Positions 1-6,586 of a stretch of DNA of 8,702 nucleotides are shown here, in pieces. Positions within the stretch are counted from its first letter, which is position 1, and each line of letters opens with the position of its first letter. The DNA lies in assembly GCA_030145265.1 (NCBI GenBank), contig JAQYWA010000074.1, forward strand, positions 1-8,702, written 5' to 3'. Position numbers and translations under genes: made by a program. The notes beneath the pieces are model-generated. The model was not told where the DNA came from. It ran no database searches and was given only the letters and a program-made list of their open reading frames with translations. This DNA is from Desulfuromonas sp. (GTDB taxonomy: Bacteria; Desulfobacterota; Desulfuromonadia; Desulfuromonadales; Trichloromonadaceae).

Positions 1-78
1 GACCATGTGCAGATGGTCCCGGATCAGCTGATCACGATCACAAGCAAACCCCGGGGGCCACCCTGGTTCGCCAATCAT
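1..78 (-). CDS. fliA: Putative flagellar sigma factor FliA (sigma-28), N-terminal fragment
   Basis: An open frame begins at an ATG (78-76) and runs off the left edge, so only 26 residues are visible. They start MIGEP and end with RDQLIRDHLHMV. That last stretch resembles the start of sigma region 1.2/2 in sigma-70-family proteins, where a helix of the form (R/E)xxLIxxHLPLV precedes the core-binding region. The start is supported by an AAGGGG ribosome-binding site (84-89) five bases upstream and by a gap of only 2 bp after the flhG stop codon. FliA directs RNA polymerase to late flagellar genes and commonly follows flhF-flhG. The frame and RBS are seen directly; the identity is inferred mainly from position plus a short weak resemblance. 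Another flagellar or chemotaxis gene remains possible. Confidence 0.62.
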   Translation of the reverse strand, partial: MIGEPGWPPGFACDRDQLIRDHLHMV

Positions 79-80
79 AA

Positions 81-989
81 CTACCCCTTCGCCTCGGCTG
101 CCATCAAGCGCTGCCAGAAAAACTGCGGAGTTCCCTTGGGATGCATCGGCACCGGCATCGTCAGCATCGATTTGGCCAGAGCTTCGAAGGCCATACTCAC
201 CTCAGAATCCGGGCAGCATTCAATCATGGTCTTTTGCTGCAGAGCCGCTTCCCGCATCTGCTTGTCCGCCGGGAGGCACCCCAGATAGTCAATGGAAATA
301 TCCAGATAGCGATTGGAAACCACAGACAACTTCCGGTAAACGTCCAGCCCTTCGTCACCATCGGTCACCAAGTTCACCAGTAAATGAAAATGTTTCTGGT
401 GATAATCCAGGGACAGAACCTTCATCAGGGCATAAGCATCGGTAATCGCTGTCGGTTCGGGGGTAGTGAGAACGATGATCTCCTGCGAAGCTACGGTAAA
501 ATATGTGACGTTTTCGGAAATACCCGCTTCGGTATCGATCAGCACGATTTCCACATCGTCGTGCAAGGCATCGAGCTCAGCAAGAAAATGCATCTTCTGC
601 TGCGAATCGAGGTGCGCCAGCTTCTGCATTCCGGAACCGGCCGGCAGAATCTTCACCCCGTGCGGCCCGTCGACCATGATTTCCTTGAGGGTCCGCTCAC
701 CACTGAAAAAATGATTCAGATTATAGGGAATAGACAGATCGAATACCACATCAATATTGGCCAGCCCCAAGTCGGCATCAATCAACAACACCTTTCTCCC
801 CTGCTGCGCCATGGCAACCGCCAGATGGGTCACAATGGTGGTCTTACCGACACCGCCCTTGCCACTGGCGACAGAGAAAACCCTGACCTCCCCCCCGGGA
901 TGTTCCTGGGGACACTCCACCTTGCCAACCCGCTGGTGCAGAGAGCGTAGCGTTTCGGCTTGATCTTGGGCTTTAGGTTGCATTGTCAT
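81..989 (-). CDS. flhG: FlhG (FleN/YlxH), MinD-like ATPase controlling flagellar number
   Basis: A 302-residue cytoplasmic P-loop ATPase of the MinD/ParA (SIMIBI) class. In this family ATP-bound dimers bind the membrane, stimulate the GTPase FlhF and limit how many flagella are made. The deviant Walker A motif GKGGVGKT is at residues 43-50, with its signature lysine at 44. LIDAD (69-73) follows strand 2, and an IDTxAG segment is at 151-156. The N-terminal DQAETLR (9-15) matches the DQAxxLR motif by which FlhG activates FlhF, and it confirms the start. A strong AGGAGAGG site is eight bases upstream of the chosen ATG at 989; a second ATG two codons later is possible. The gene follows flhF by 21 bp. 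An oddity is glutamate at residue 153 (DTEAG), where I recall a small residue in most relatives. Confidence 0.95.
   Translation of the reverse strand: MTMQPKAQDQAETLRSLHQRVGKVECPQEHPGGEVRVFSVASGKGGVGKTTIVTHLAVAMAQQGRKVLLIDADLGLANIDVVFDLSIPYNLNHFFSGERTLKEIMVDGPHGVKILPAGSGMQKLAHLDSQQKMHFLAELDALHDDVEIVLIDTEAGISENVTYFTVASQEIIVLTTPEPTAITDAYALMKVLSLDYHQKHFHLLVNLVTDGDEGLDVYRKLSVVSNRYLDISIDYLGCLPADKQMREAALQQKTMIECCPDSEVSMAFEALAKSMLTMPVPMHPKGTPQFFWQRLMAAEAKG
84..89 (-). promoter_or_regulatory. Ribosome-binding site for the putative fliA
   Basis: AAGGGG on the minus strand sits five bases before the ATG at 78 and lies inside the last codons of flhG. It decides the start of the partial downstream gene and suggests translational coupling to flhG. 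Confidence 0.6.
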
Positions 990-997
990 GGTTCGTT

Positions 998-1005
998 CCT
1001 CTCCT
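998..1005 (-). promoter_or_regulatory. Ribosome-binding site of flhG
   Basis: AGGAGAGG on the minus strand lies in the 21-bp gap after flhF, eight bases before the flhG ATG. It is the strongest Shine-Dalgarno sequence seen in the window, which suggests flhG is translated independently rather than only by coupling to flhF. Confidence 0.75.
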
Positions 1006-1010
1006 GCCCT

Positions 1011-2294
1011 TTATCCTATCACGTACTTGGCTACCACCTCGGCAGTGGCCACTACAAGATCCTCAGGCACCCTCTGCCCGTTGGTCACATAGGAAAGAGG
1101 CAGGTTGTGGCTGACTGGTACATTGACAAGAGTTCCACACTGGTCACACTCGTCAAGCTTGGTCATAATCAGATGTTTCAGTGGTAAACGACTGAACCGG
1201 CGGATCGTTTCCCGCAGTTCGAGATCCCGGTTGGTCGCGGACAGCACCAGATGGAGCTCCGCGCCGGACCCGGGGCCGACAAAAGTCAGCAGCTCTTCGA
1301 TACTGGCCTGATCCCGCGGACTGCGCCCCGAGGTGTCGATAAGGATCAAGTCCTTGTCCTGATGGCGGGCGAAGGCCTCCTGCAACTGCTCGGGAGAGTA
1401 AACCACCTCCACCGACAAATTCATGATCCCCCCATAAACCTTAAGCTGCTCCACAGCGGCAATCCGGTAGGTGTCAATAGTCACCAGGGCGACATTCTGG
1501 CTGCGATTCACAAGATATTCAGCGGCCAGCTTGGCTATGGTGGTGGTCTTACCAACCCCGGTGGGGCCGACCAGAGCGACCCGTTTCTGCCCTTCGGCCG
1601 GAGCACAAATCGCCCCGGAGACGGTAACCATGTTACTGACCGCCTGTCGGAAAAAGGCCATAAGCAGGGCAGGATCCTGCAACTGGGCGCCAAGCAGGTT
1701 TTTTTTGGCACTGCGGCGGATCACCTCGGCCGCTTCGCCTTCGATGCCGCAACGATTCAGTTCGGCGCAAAGAAATGCCAACTCGGGATCGGCCGCCGCT
1801 TCCTGCCCGGCCCGCGCCAGTGGCGACGAAGTCAATTCTTGATTGCGGCTGGTCAGTTCCTTGACAAGACCCTTGATCTCCTTCAGCTCTTCGCGGAACC
1901 CCTCAAACCCCTGGGCATCCAGCTGTTGTTTAAGTTGCCGAATCTCATCCTCGAGCGGGTCGATGACCTTGCGCTGCTTCCAGAGATCACGGTAGCTGAG
2001 TTCTTCATCTTCCACAGCAAGAGGCTGGCCACTACCGGCCATGGGAGCCCTAGGCGCCTCTTCGACGGCACCGGGCAACTGCCGGCGGCCGGCGGAAGGC
2101 AAACCCTGGGCCAGCCCCGCGGCCGGTTTGGGCTCGACGGCTGCCGTCACCTCCAGCATTGGCTTGCCGAACACCCCCATCCCGCCCTTGCGAAGGGTCC
2201 GGGTTGAGAGAATCAGGGCATCGGGACCCAACTTCTCCTTAACCACCTTCAGAGCCGTGGCCATGTCTTCAGCTTCGAAAACTTTAACCAACAT
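1011..2294 (-). CDS. flhF: FlhF, SRP-type GTPase for polar flagellar placement
   Basis: A 427-residue protein of the SRP54/FtsY GTPase family. FlhF sits at the cell pole and recruits the first flagellar basal-body parts there. The layout is typical: an N-terminal basic B domain (about 1-50, with the FlhF-type start MLVKVFEAEDMATALKVVKE), a Pro/Ala-rich linker (about 52-95), a charged probable coiled coil (about 112-155), a helical N domain (about 165-230) and the GTPase domain. G-motifs are all present: G1 GPTGVGKT (243-250), DTYR (274-277), G3 DTSGR (320-324), G4 TKLDE (378-382) and TNGQ (404-407). The ATG at 2294 overlaps the end of flhA by 11 bp and has GGTGA six bases upstream. Unusual points are an A8 run at codons 197-199 and a CxxC pair (383, 386) directly after G4. 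Confidence 0.96.
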   Translation of the reverse strand: MLVKVFEAEDMATALKVVKEKLGPDALILSTRTLRKGGMGVFGKPMLEVTAAVEPKPAAGLAQGLPSAGRRQLPGAVEEAPRAPMAGSGQPLAVEDEELSYRDLWKQRKVIDPLEDEIRQLKQQLDAQGFEGFREELKEIKGLVKELTSRNQELTSSPLARAGQEAAADPELAFLCAELNRCGIEGEAAEVIRRSAKKNLLGAQLQDPALLMAFFRQAVSNMVTVSGAICAPAEGQKRVALVGPTGVGKTTTIAKLAAEYLVNRSQNVALVTIDTYRIAAVEQLKVYGGIMNLSVEVVYSPEQLQEAFARHQDKDLILIDTSGRSPRDQASIEELLTFVGPGSGAELHLVLSATNRDLELRETIRRFSRLPLKHLIMTKLDECDQCGTLVNVPVSHNLPLSYVTNGQRVPEDLVVATAEVVAKYVIG

Positions 2295-4371
2295 CGATCG
2301 TCACCGTTCCCAGGGACCGCACCTTCAGATGGGGTGCAATCTCGTTATGCGAAAGGACCACAAGGCTTGGCAGATAGCGTTCCGTCAGCCTTTTGACATG
2401 TGGTCGGATTGTTGAAGGACAAAGCAGTACCGGCGCCGCAGCCCCCTCGAAATGCTTAAGATTTTCTCCAAGGTCGCTGATAATCGCCTGGGCCACGCCC
2501 GGATCAAGCGCCAGATAGGTGCCATCATCGGTACGATGGAGCGCATCCTTAATCGTTGATTCCAGATCCCGCGAAAGCATGAGCAAAGGCAGGGTGCTGT
2601 CTTCTTGCGCCAGTCGACCGCTGATGGAACGGGACAAGCTCTGCCTAACCTGCTCGGTCAGCTGTTCGGGATCATGCGATACCGGCGCCCAGTCCGCGAG
2701 TTTCTCCAGAATACTGCGCATGTCGCGGATGGAAACATGCTCGCGCAACAGATTCTGCAAGACCCGCATCAGGGTACCGAGACTCAGAAGACTGGGGACA
2801 ATCTCCTCCACCAGCTTCGGATACTCCTTGGCTAGGTTATCTAGCAAGTTCTGTACCTCTTGCCGGCCAATGAGCTCGTGCGCATGCCGTTTTATGATTT
2901 CGCTGAGGTGGGTTGCGATCACCGTCGTACAATCGACCACCGTGTATCCGGCAATCTGGGCCCGCTCCCGCTTGCCGGCGGGGATCCAGGTGGCGGGCAA
3001 ACCGAAGGCCGGCTCAACCGTAGCAACCCCCTTGATCGTTTCGGTGGCAGCACCCGGATTCATCGCCATAAAATGACCGGGCAACAGTTCGCCACTGGCA
3101 ATCGGCACCCCCTTAAGATGGATCACGTATTCGTTCGGCTTAAGCTGGAGATTGTCCTTAATATGCACGGGAGGGACGATGAATCCCATGTCCTGGGCAT
3201 ACTGTTTGCGGATCGAGCGGATTCTCGGCAGCAACTCACCATCCTGCCCCGAATCGACCATCGGGATCAGCCCATAGCCGACCTCCAGCTCTAGTTGATC
3301 AACCGCTAACATTTTTTCGTAATCGTCTTCCTCCTCATCCAAGCTGGTCGGCGGCACATATTCCTCAGCCTCCGCCAAGCGTGCCTCAAGGCTTTTTTGT
3401 ACCCGGTAGGCGATCACCGCCATCGCCGCCGACAGCAACAGAAAGGGGACCATCGGCAGCCCTGGAATCAGTGCGAACCCGAGCAGGATCACGGAAACCA
3501 CCCACAGCGCCCGGTGGTTGGCAAAAAGCTGGAGTTTGAGTTCGGAGCCGAAATCACTCCCGCCGGCCGTCCGGGTAACCAGGATGCCGGCCCCGGTGGA
3601 AATGATCAGCGCCGGAATCTGGCCGACCAGACCGTCCCCGACGGTCAGAATGGTATAGGTGGCCGCCGCGTCTGCAGCCGGCATCCCCTGCTGCAGCACG
3701 CCGATGACGAAACCGGCGCCGATATTGATCATGGTAATGATGATGCCGGCAATGGCATCCCCCTTGACGAACTTGCTGGCACCGTCCATGGCCCCGTAGA
3801 AGTTCGCCTCCAGCCCGACATCCTTGCGCCGGTTACGAGCCTCGTCATCCGTGATCTGACCGGCATTGAGATCGGCGTCGATCGCCATCTGCTTGCCGGG
3901 CATGGCATCGAGGGTAAATCGGGCCGCTACTTCAGCGATGCGCCCGGCCCCCTTGGTGATGACCATGAAGTTGATCAGCACGAGAATGATGAAGATGACC
4001 AGACCGACCACGTAGTTACCGCCCACCACAAACTGGCCGAACGACTGAATGACCGAACCCGCGGCCGCCGTCCCCTCGTTGCCGTGTAACAGGATCAGGC
4101 GGGTCGAAGCGACGTTGAGCGAAAGGCGAAACAGGGTGGTGGCCAGCAGTACCGCGGGAAACACCGCGAAATCCATGGCCCGCACGGAATACAGGGCAAG
4201 GATCAGAATCAGCAAGGCCAGGGTAATGTTGAGAGACAGACAAATATCGAGCAGCAACGGCGGCAGCGGGATAATCATCAGCATCAAAACCATCACCAGC
4301 CCGATGGCAACAATGACATCGCTGCGCAGCAGGCTCTCGGTCCAACGATTATTTGACAGGGCAGCAATCAT
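2284..4371 (-). CDS. flhA: FlhA, export gate protein of the flagellar type III system
   Basis: A 695-residue inner-membrane protein of the FHIPEP family and normal length. FlhA forms a ring below the FliPQR pore, takes part in proton-driven export and docks chaperone-substrate complexes. The N-terminal half holds about eight membrane segments (roughly 18-36, 41-61, 68-88, 113-138, 204-226, 240-262, 287-304, 305-322). The cytosolic loop carries the family signature RIAEVAARFTLDAMPGKQMA (144-163). Asp205 in KGDAIAG appears to match the essential proton-pathway aspartate (Asp208 in Salmonella). An acidic linker (344-350) leads into the C-terminal docking domain (about 360-690). The start directly abuts the flhB stop codon, with GGGAG seven bases upstream. 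The end overlaps flhF by 11 bp, implying coupled translation. Confidence 0.98.
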   Translation of the reverse strand: MIAALSNNRWTESLLRSDVIVAIGLVMVLMLMIIPLPPLLLDICLSLNITLALLILILALYSVRAMDFAVFPAVLLATTLFRLSLNVASTRLILLHGNEGTAAAGSVIQSFGQFVVGGNYVVGLVIFIILVLINFMVITKGAGRIAEVAARFTLDAMPGKQMAIDADLNAGQITDDEARNRRKDVGLEANFYGAMDGASKFVKGDAIAGIIITMINIGAGFVIGVLQQGMPAADAAATYTILTVGDGLVGQIPALIISTGAGILVTRTAGGSDFGSELKLQLFANHRALWVVSVILLGFALIPGLPMVPFLLLSAAMAVIAYRVQKSLEARLAEAEEYVPPTSLDEEEDDYEKMLAVDQLELEVGYGLIPMVDSGQDGELLPRIRSIRKQYAQDMGFIVPPVHIKDNLQLKPNEYVIHLKGVPIASGELLPGHFMAMNPGAATETIKGVATVEPAFGLPATWIPAGKRERAQIAGYTVVDCTTVIATHLSEIIKRHAHELIGRQEVQNLLDNLAKEYPKLVEEIVPSLLSLGTLMRVLQNLLREHVSIRDMRSILEKLADWAPVSHDPEQLTEQVRQSLSRSISGRLAQEDSTLPLLMLSRDLESTIKDALHRTDDGTYLALDPGVAQAIISDLGENLKHFEGAAAPVLLCPSTIRPHVKRLTERYLPSLVVLSHNEIAPHLKVRSLGTVTIDVG
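2509..2524 (-). promoter_or_regulatory. Possible intragenic sigma-54 promoter in flhA, upstream of flhF
   Basis: The minus strand reads TGGCAC, five bases, then TGGC, with the GG and GC doublets ten bases apart as required at -24/-12. Consensus is TGGCAC-N5-TTGC, so only one base differs. The predicted start would be near 2498, about 204 bases before the flhF ATG. It falls in coding sequence, no activator site was identified, and a chance match is possible. Confidence 0.25.
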
Positions 4372-5445
4372 TTAACGTCTCCCGGGCGAATTACCCTTGA
4401 GGCTATAGACATAAGCCAAAATTTCGGCCACGGCCTGAAACAGCTCTTCTGGGACCTGATCCCCGACCTCGAGCTGATACAGGCCCCGCGCCACCGGCTT
4501 GTTCTCAACCAGCGGCACCCGGTTTTCGCGGGCAATTTCACGGATGCGCATGGCCAGATTATCGGCTCCCTTGGCAACAATCTGCGGGGCGTCCATTTCC
4601 TCTCGTACATACGACACCGCCACCGACAGGTGGGTCGGGTTGGTGATCACGACGTCGGCCGTGGGTACGGCCGCCATCATCCGTTTACGCGACATCTCCA
4701 TCTGGATCGAGCGGACCCGCGCCTTGATATACGGATCCCCCTCGGCGTCCTTAAACTCTTCTTTGACCTCCTGCTTGGTCATTTTCATCTTTTCTTCCAT
4801 TTCCCAGCGCTGATAAACCAAGTCGAGAATACCGAGGATGAGCAGGATACCGCAGCTTTTCAGTAAAATCAGGGCCGCGAGCCGGCCGATAAAGCGCACG
4901 GTATCAACCGGCGTCATATCCACCAGCAACAGGCTCCGCTCGAATTCTCCCCGCACCGTCAGGTAGGCTACCGCCCCAACGAGCAAAACCTTGGCCAAAG
5001 ACTTGACCAGTTCCACCAGCGAGCGTTTGGAAACCATCTTGGCCAGTCCCGAAACCGGGTTGAACTTGGCCAAATCGGGCTGCAACGGCTTGAAGGTGAA
5101 CAGCCAACCGATCTGCAGAAAAGTCGAAAAAAAACCTACCACCAGCACTAATAGCAACATTGGGGCCAGCAGCAGCGCAATCCGACCGATGACCGTAAAG
5201 GCCAAATTGACCACCGACAACGGGGTCAGCTCGAGCGTTCCACTGAGCAACCAGAGGTTAGCCAGGAGTTCCTTGAATTCATCCCAGAACAACGGCGCAT
5301 AAAAGAACCAGAGCAGCAGCATGCCGCTGAGCAAGGCGGCGGTGTGCACCTCCTTGCTCTGGGCGACCTGCCCCTTCTTGCGAAAGTCTTCCCGCCGCTT
5401 GGATGTGGCTTGTTCTGTTTTTTCCTGTTGATCCCCTTCGGCCAT
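4372..5445 (-). CDS. flhB: FlhB, substrate-specificity switch of the flagellar export gate
   Basis: A 357-residue inner-membrane protein. It contacts the FliPQR pore and switches export from rod/hook to filament substrates after cleaving itself. The N-terminus EKTEQATSKRREDFRKKGQV is the conserved FlhB start. Four membrane segments lie at about 35-54, 80-108, 145-164 and 185-209. The autocleavage motif NPTH is at residues 269-272, the same numbering as in Salmonella FlhB, so cleavage between Asn269 and Pro270 is expected to leave a C-terminal fragment of about 88 residues. The start at 5445 is forced by the conserved N-terminus. A nine-base G run stands between the fliR stop and this ATG and must serve as the ribosome-binding region. 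An eight-T run occurs within the second membrane segment (codons for GFFS). Confidence 0.98.
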   Translation of the reverse strand: MAEGDQQEKTEQATSKRREDFRKKGQVAQSKEVHTAALLSGMLLLWFFYAPLFWDEFKELLANLWLLSGTLELTPLSVVNLAFTVIGRIALLLAPMLLLVLVVGFFSTFLQIGWLFTFKPLQPDLAKFNPVSGLAKMVSKRSLVELVKSLAKVLLVGAVAYLTVRGEFERSLLLVDMTPVDTVRFIGRLAALILLKSCGILLILGILDLVYQRWEMEEKMKMTKQEVKEEFKDAEGDPYIKARVRSIQMEMSRKRMMAAVPTADVVITNPTHLSVAVSYVREEMDAPQIVAKGADNLAMRIREIARENRVPLVENKPVARGLYQLEVGDQVPEELFQAVAEILAYVYSLKGNSPGRR

Positions 5446-5454
5446 CCCCCCCCC
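5446..5454 (-). promoter_or_regulatory. Nine-G tract serving as the flhB ribosome-binding region
   Basis: The minus strand reads TAG, then eight more G, then ATG: the last base of the fliR stop codon plus the whole 8-bp gap form nine consecutive G. The ordinary AGGAGG sequence is absent, so the G run preceded by TTA is the only Shine-Dalgarno-like element. A change in its length would alter the spacing to the start codon without changing any protein sequence. The tract is seen directly; its role in initiation is inferred. Confidence 0.55.
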
Positions 5455-6233
5455 TAAGACAGCAACCGAAACAGTTGCAGAATACGCTCACCCGCCGCGT
5501 CAAATTCCCGACTCAACAGCGTCGCCACCATGCTCAGCGTCAAACCTGTGACCAAAAAGGCGAGGCCGATATTAACCGGGAAGGAGAGAAATAACACATT
5601 CAGCTGGGGGAAAACCCGGGCCAGAATCCCCATTACGAATCCGGAGAGAATGAGAACGGCCAGCACCGGGGCGGACAGCTGCACCGCCATCGAGAACATG
5701 TTGCCGACAAGGCGCATAAGGAAGGGGACTGCTTCGCCGCCGAGATTCAACTGTCCCAGCGGTAGCAGTTCGTAGGAGCGGGCGATGATCTGCAGAAACA
5801 GGAAATGGCCATCCAGGGCCAGAAAGATCATCATCGCTAGGGTACTCTGAAATTTGGCCACCACCGAGCTCTGGCTCTGGGTCTGCGGGTCGAAGATATT
5901 GGCTGCCGCAAACCCCATTTTGTAACCGACCACCGTCCCGCCCATTTCAACGGCGTTGAAAACAAACCGGCCGATGAAAGCAACCATGCTGCCCAGGATA
6001 ATTTCCTGCACTACCAGCAGCGCCAGCCCCCCGGGAGAAAAGAGGTGCCGGGGGATAAGGTGATCAACCAGCGGAAAAACCAACAGGGCCAGGACGACTG
6101 CCAGGCCCAAGCGTACCTGCGCCGGCACCTGGCGACCGGCGAGGATCGGAATGGCCATCATCAGGGAGCCGACCCGAAGCAGGCAGAGCAGGAAGGCCTG
6201 CAGTTCTTCTAGGGCAAAGAGCGGGAGCTCCAT
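5454..6233 (-). CDS. fliR: FliR, export pore subunit
   Basis: A 259-residue integral membrane protein of normal FliR length. One FliR copy joins five FliP and four FliQ to form the export pore at the base of the basal body. The sequence is mostly hydrophobic, with probable segments near 12-32, 40-57, 68-94, 129-150, 180-205 and 212-240. Family features include a conserved loop GFAAANIFDPQTQSQ (107-121), resembling the GFxxAxxxDPxxxxQ motif, and MGILARVFPQLNV (201-213), matching the MGLLxRxxPQxN motif. The ATG is 8 bp after the fliQ stop. No good ribosome-binding site is visible (only GAGTG overlapping the fliQ stop), so translation is probably coupled to fliQ. The TAG stop shares its last base with the G tract before flhB. 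Confidence 0.96.
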   Translation of the reverse strand: MELPLFALEELQAFLLCLLRVGSLMMAIPILAGRQVPAQVRLGLAVVLALLVFPLVDHLIPRHLFSPGGLALLVVQEIILGSMVAFIGRFVFNAVEMGGTVVGYKMGFAAANIFDPQTQSQSSVVAKFQSTLAMMIFLALDGHFLFLQIIARSYELLPLGQLNLGGEAVPFLMRLVGNMFSMAVQLSAPVLAVLILSGFVMGILARVFPQLNVLFLSFPVNIGLAFLVTGLTLSMVATLLSREFDAAGERILQLFRLLS

Positions 6234-6241
6234 CGCAGCAC

Positions 6242-6511
6242 TCAGCCGCCGACCGTGGCGGTCAAGGCAATGATTTGTTCAATAAAAATGATCGTTTTGT
6301 TGATCATCCAGGGGGCAAAGATCAGCAAGGCGACAAAAGTGGCCACGATCTTCGGGATAAAAGTCATGGTCTGCTCGTTGATCTGGGTGGCCGCCTGAAA
6401 AATACTGACCATCAGGCCTACCACCAGAGAGGCGAGCAGCATTGGCGCAGCCAGCATCAACACCAGCTCGACCGCCCGGCGACCGACGTCTATTGCAAGT
6501 TCAGGGGTCAT
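6242..6511 (-). CDS. fliQ: FliQ, small export pore subunit
   Basis: An 89-residue membrane protein, the usual FliQ length, with two hydrophobic helices (about 14-37 and 52-74) joined by the conserved loop QAATQINEQTMTFIPKI (39-55). In the type III export pore four FliQ copies wrap around the FliP/FliR core. TGAGG lies four bases before the ATG at 6511. It is the only gene here with a sizeable leader: 75 bp separate it from fliP, and that gap holds an inverted repeat. It ends 8 bp before fliR. Confidence 0.97.
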   Translation of the reverse strand: MTPELAIDVGRRAVELVLMLAAPMLLASLVVGLMVSIFQAATQINEQTMTFIPKIVATFVALLIFAPWMINKTIIFIEQIIALTATVGG

Positions 6512-6533
6512 AACGCCTCAGGGGTTCAGCCTT

Positions 6534-6581
6534 GGTCGTCAGTCGAGAGCAGTGCCACTGATCTGGAAATCGTTGACGACC
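6534..6581 (-). repeat. Nested inverted repeat in the fliP-fliQ gap
   Basis: Perfect 8-bp arms (6534-6541 and 6574-6581; GGTCGTCA and TGACGACC in mRNA sense) enclose 32 bases. Within them a second imperfect hairpin (6546-6564) has nine pairs with one mismatch around a single central base. No run of U follows on the mRNA side, so it does not look like an intrinsic terminator. It could be a stability or processing element separating fliMNOP from fliQR-flhBA mRNA. The pairing is seen directly; function is speculative. Confidence 0.45.
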
Positions 6582-6586
6582 GTGGC

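Noticed and set aside
1..18. Inverted repeat GACCAT/ATGGTC and nearby palindrome GATCAGCTGATC (22-33)
   Set aside because: Both are short, fall inside the putative fliA coding sequence and show no partner elements; chance is adequate.
1251..2207. Long open frame of 318 codons on the plus strand opposite flhF
   Set aside because: It lies wholly antisense to flhF, whose GTPase motifs are all intact. The translation is low-complexity and rich in Gly, Leu, Pro and Arg with no recognisable domain, as expected from the mirror of a GC-rich gene.
3397..4089. Plus-strand open frame of 230 codons opposite flhA
   Set aside because: Its composition is dominated by His, Asp, Gln, Gly and Arg and mirrors hydrophobic membrane codons of flhA; no credible protein features or own start signals.
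5127..5134. Eight-T run (coding strand) in flhB as a frameshift switch
   Set aside because: It encodes GFFS in a membrane helix, where Phe-rich runs of T are ordinary, and a shift would only truncate an essential gate protein; kept only as a note.
6544..6557. TGGCAC sequence in the fliP-fliQ gap as a sigma-54 promoter for fliQ
   Set aside because: The -24 element is exact, but the base pair required at -12 reads GA instead of GC, and TGGCAC is explained as part of the hairpin arm CAGTGGCACTG.
6534..6581. The fliP-fliQ inverted repeat as an intrinsic terminator
   Set aside because: The loop is long and no U tract follows on the mRNA strand; fliQ, fliR and flhB continue in the same direction and complete the same pore.
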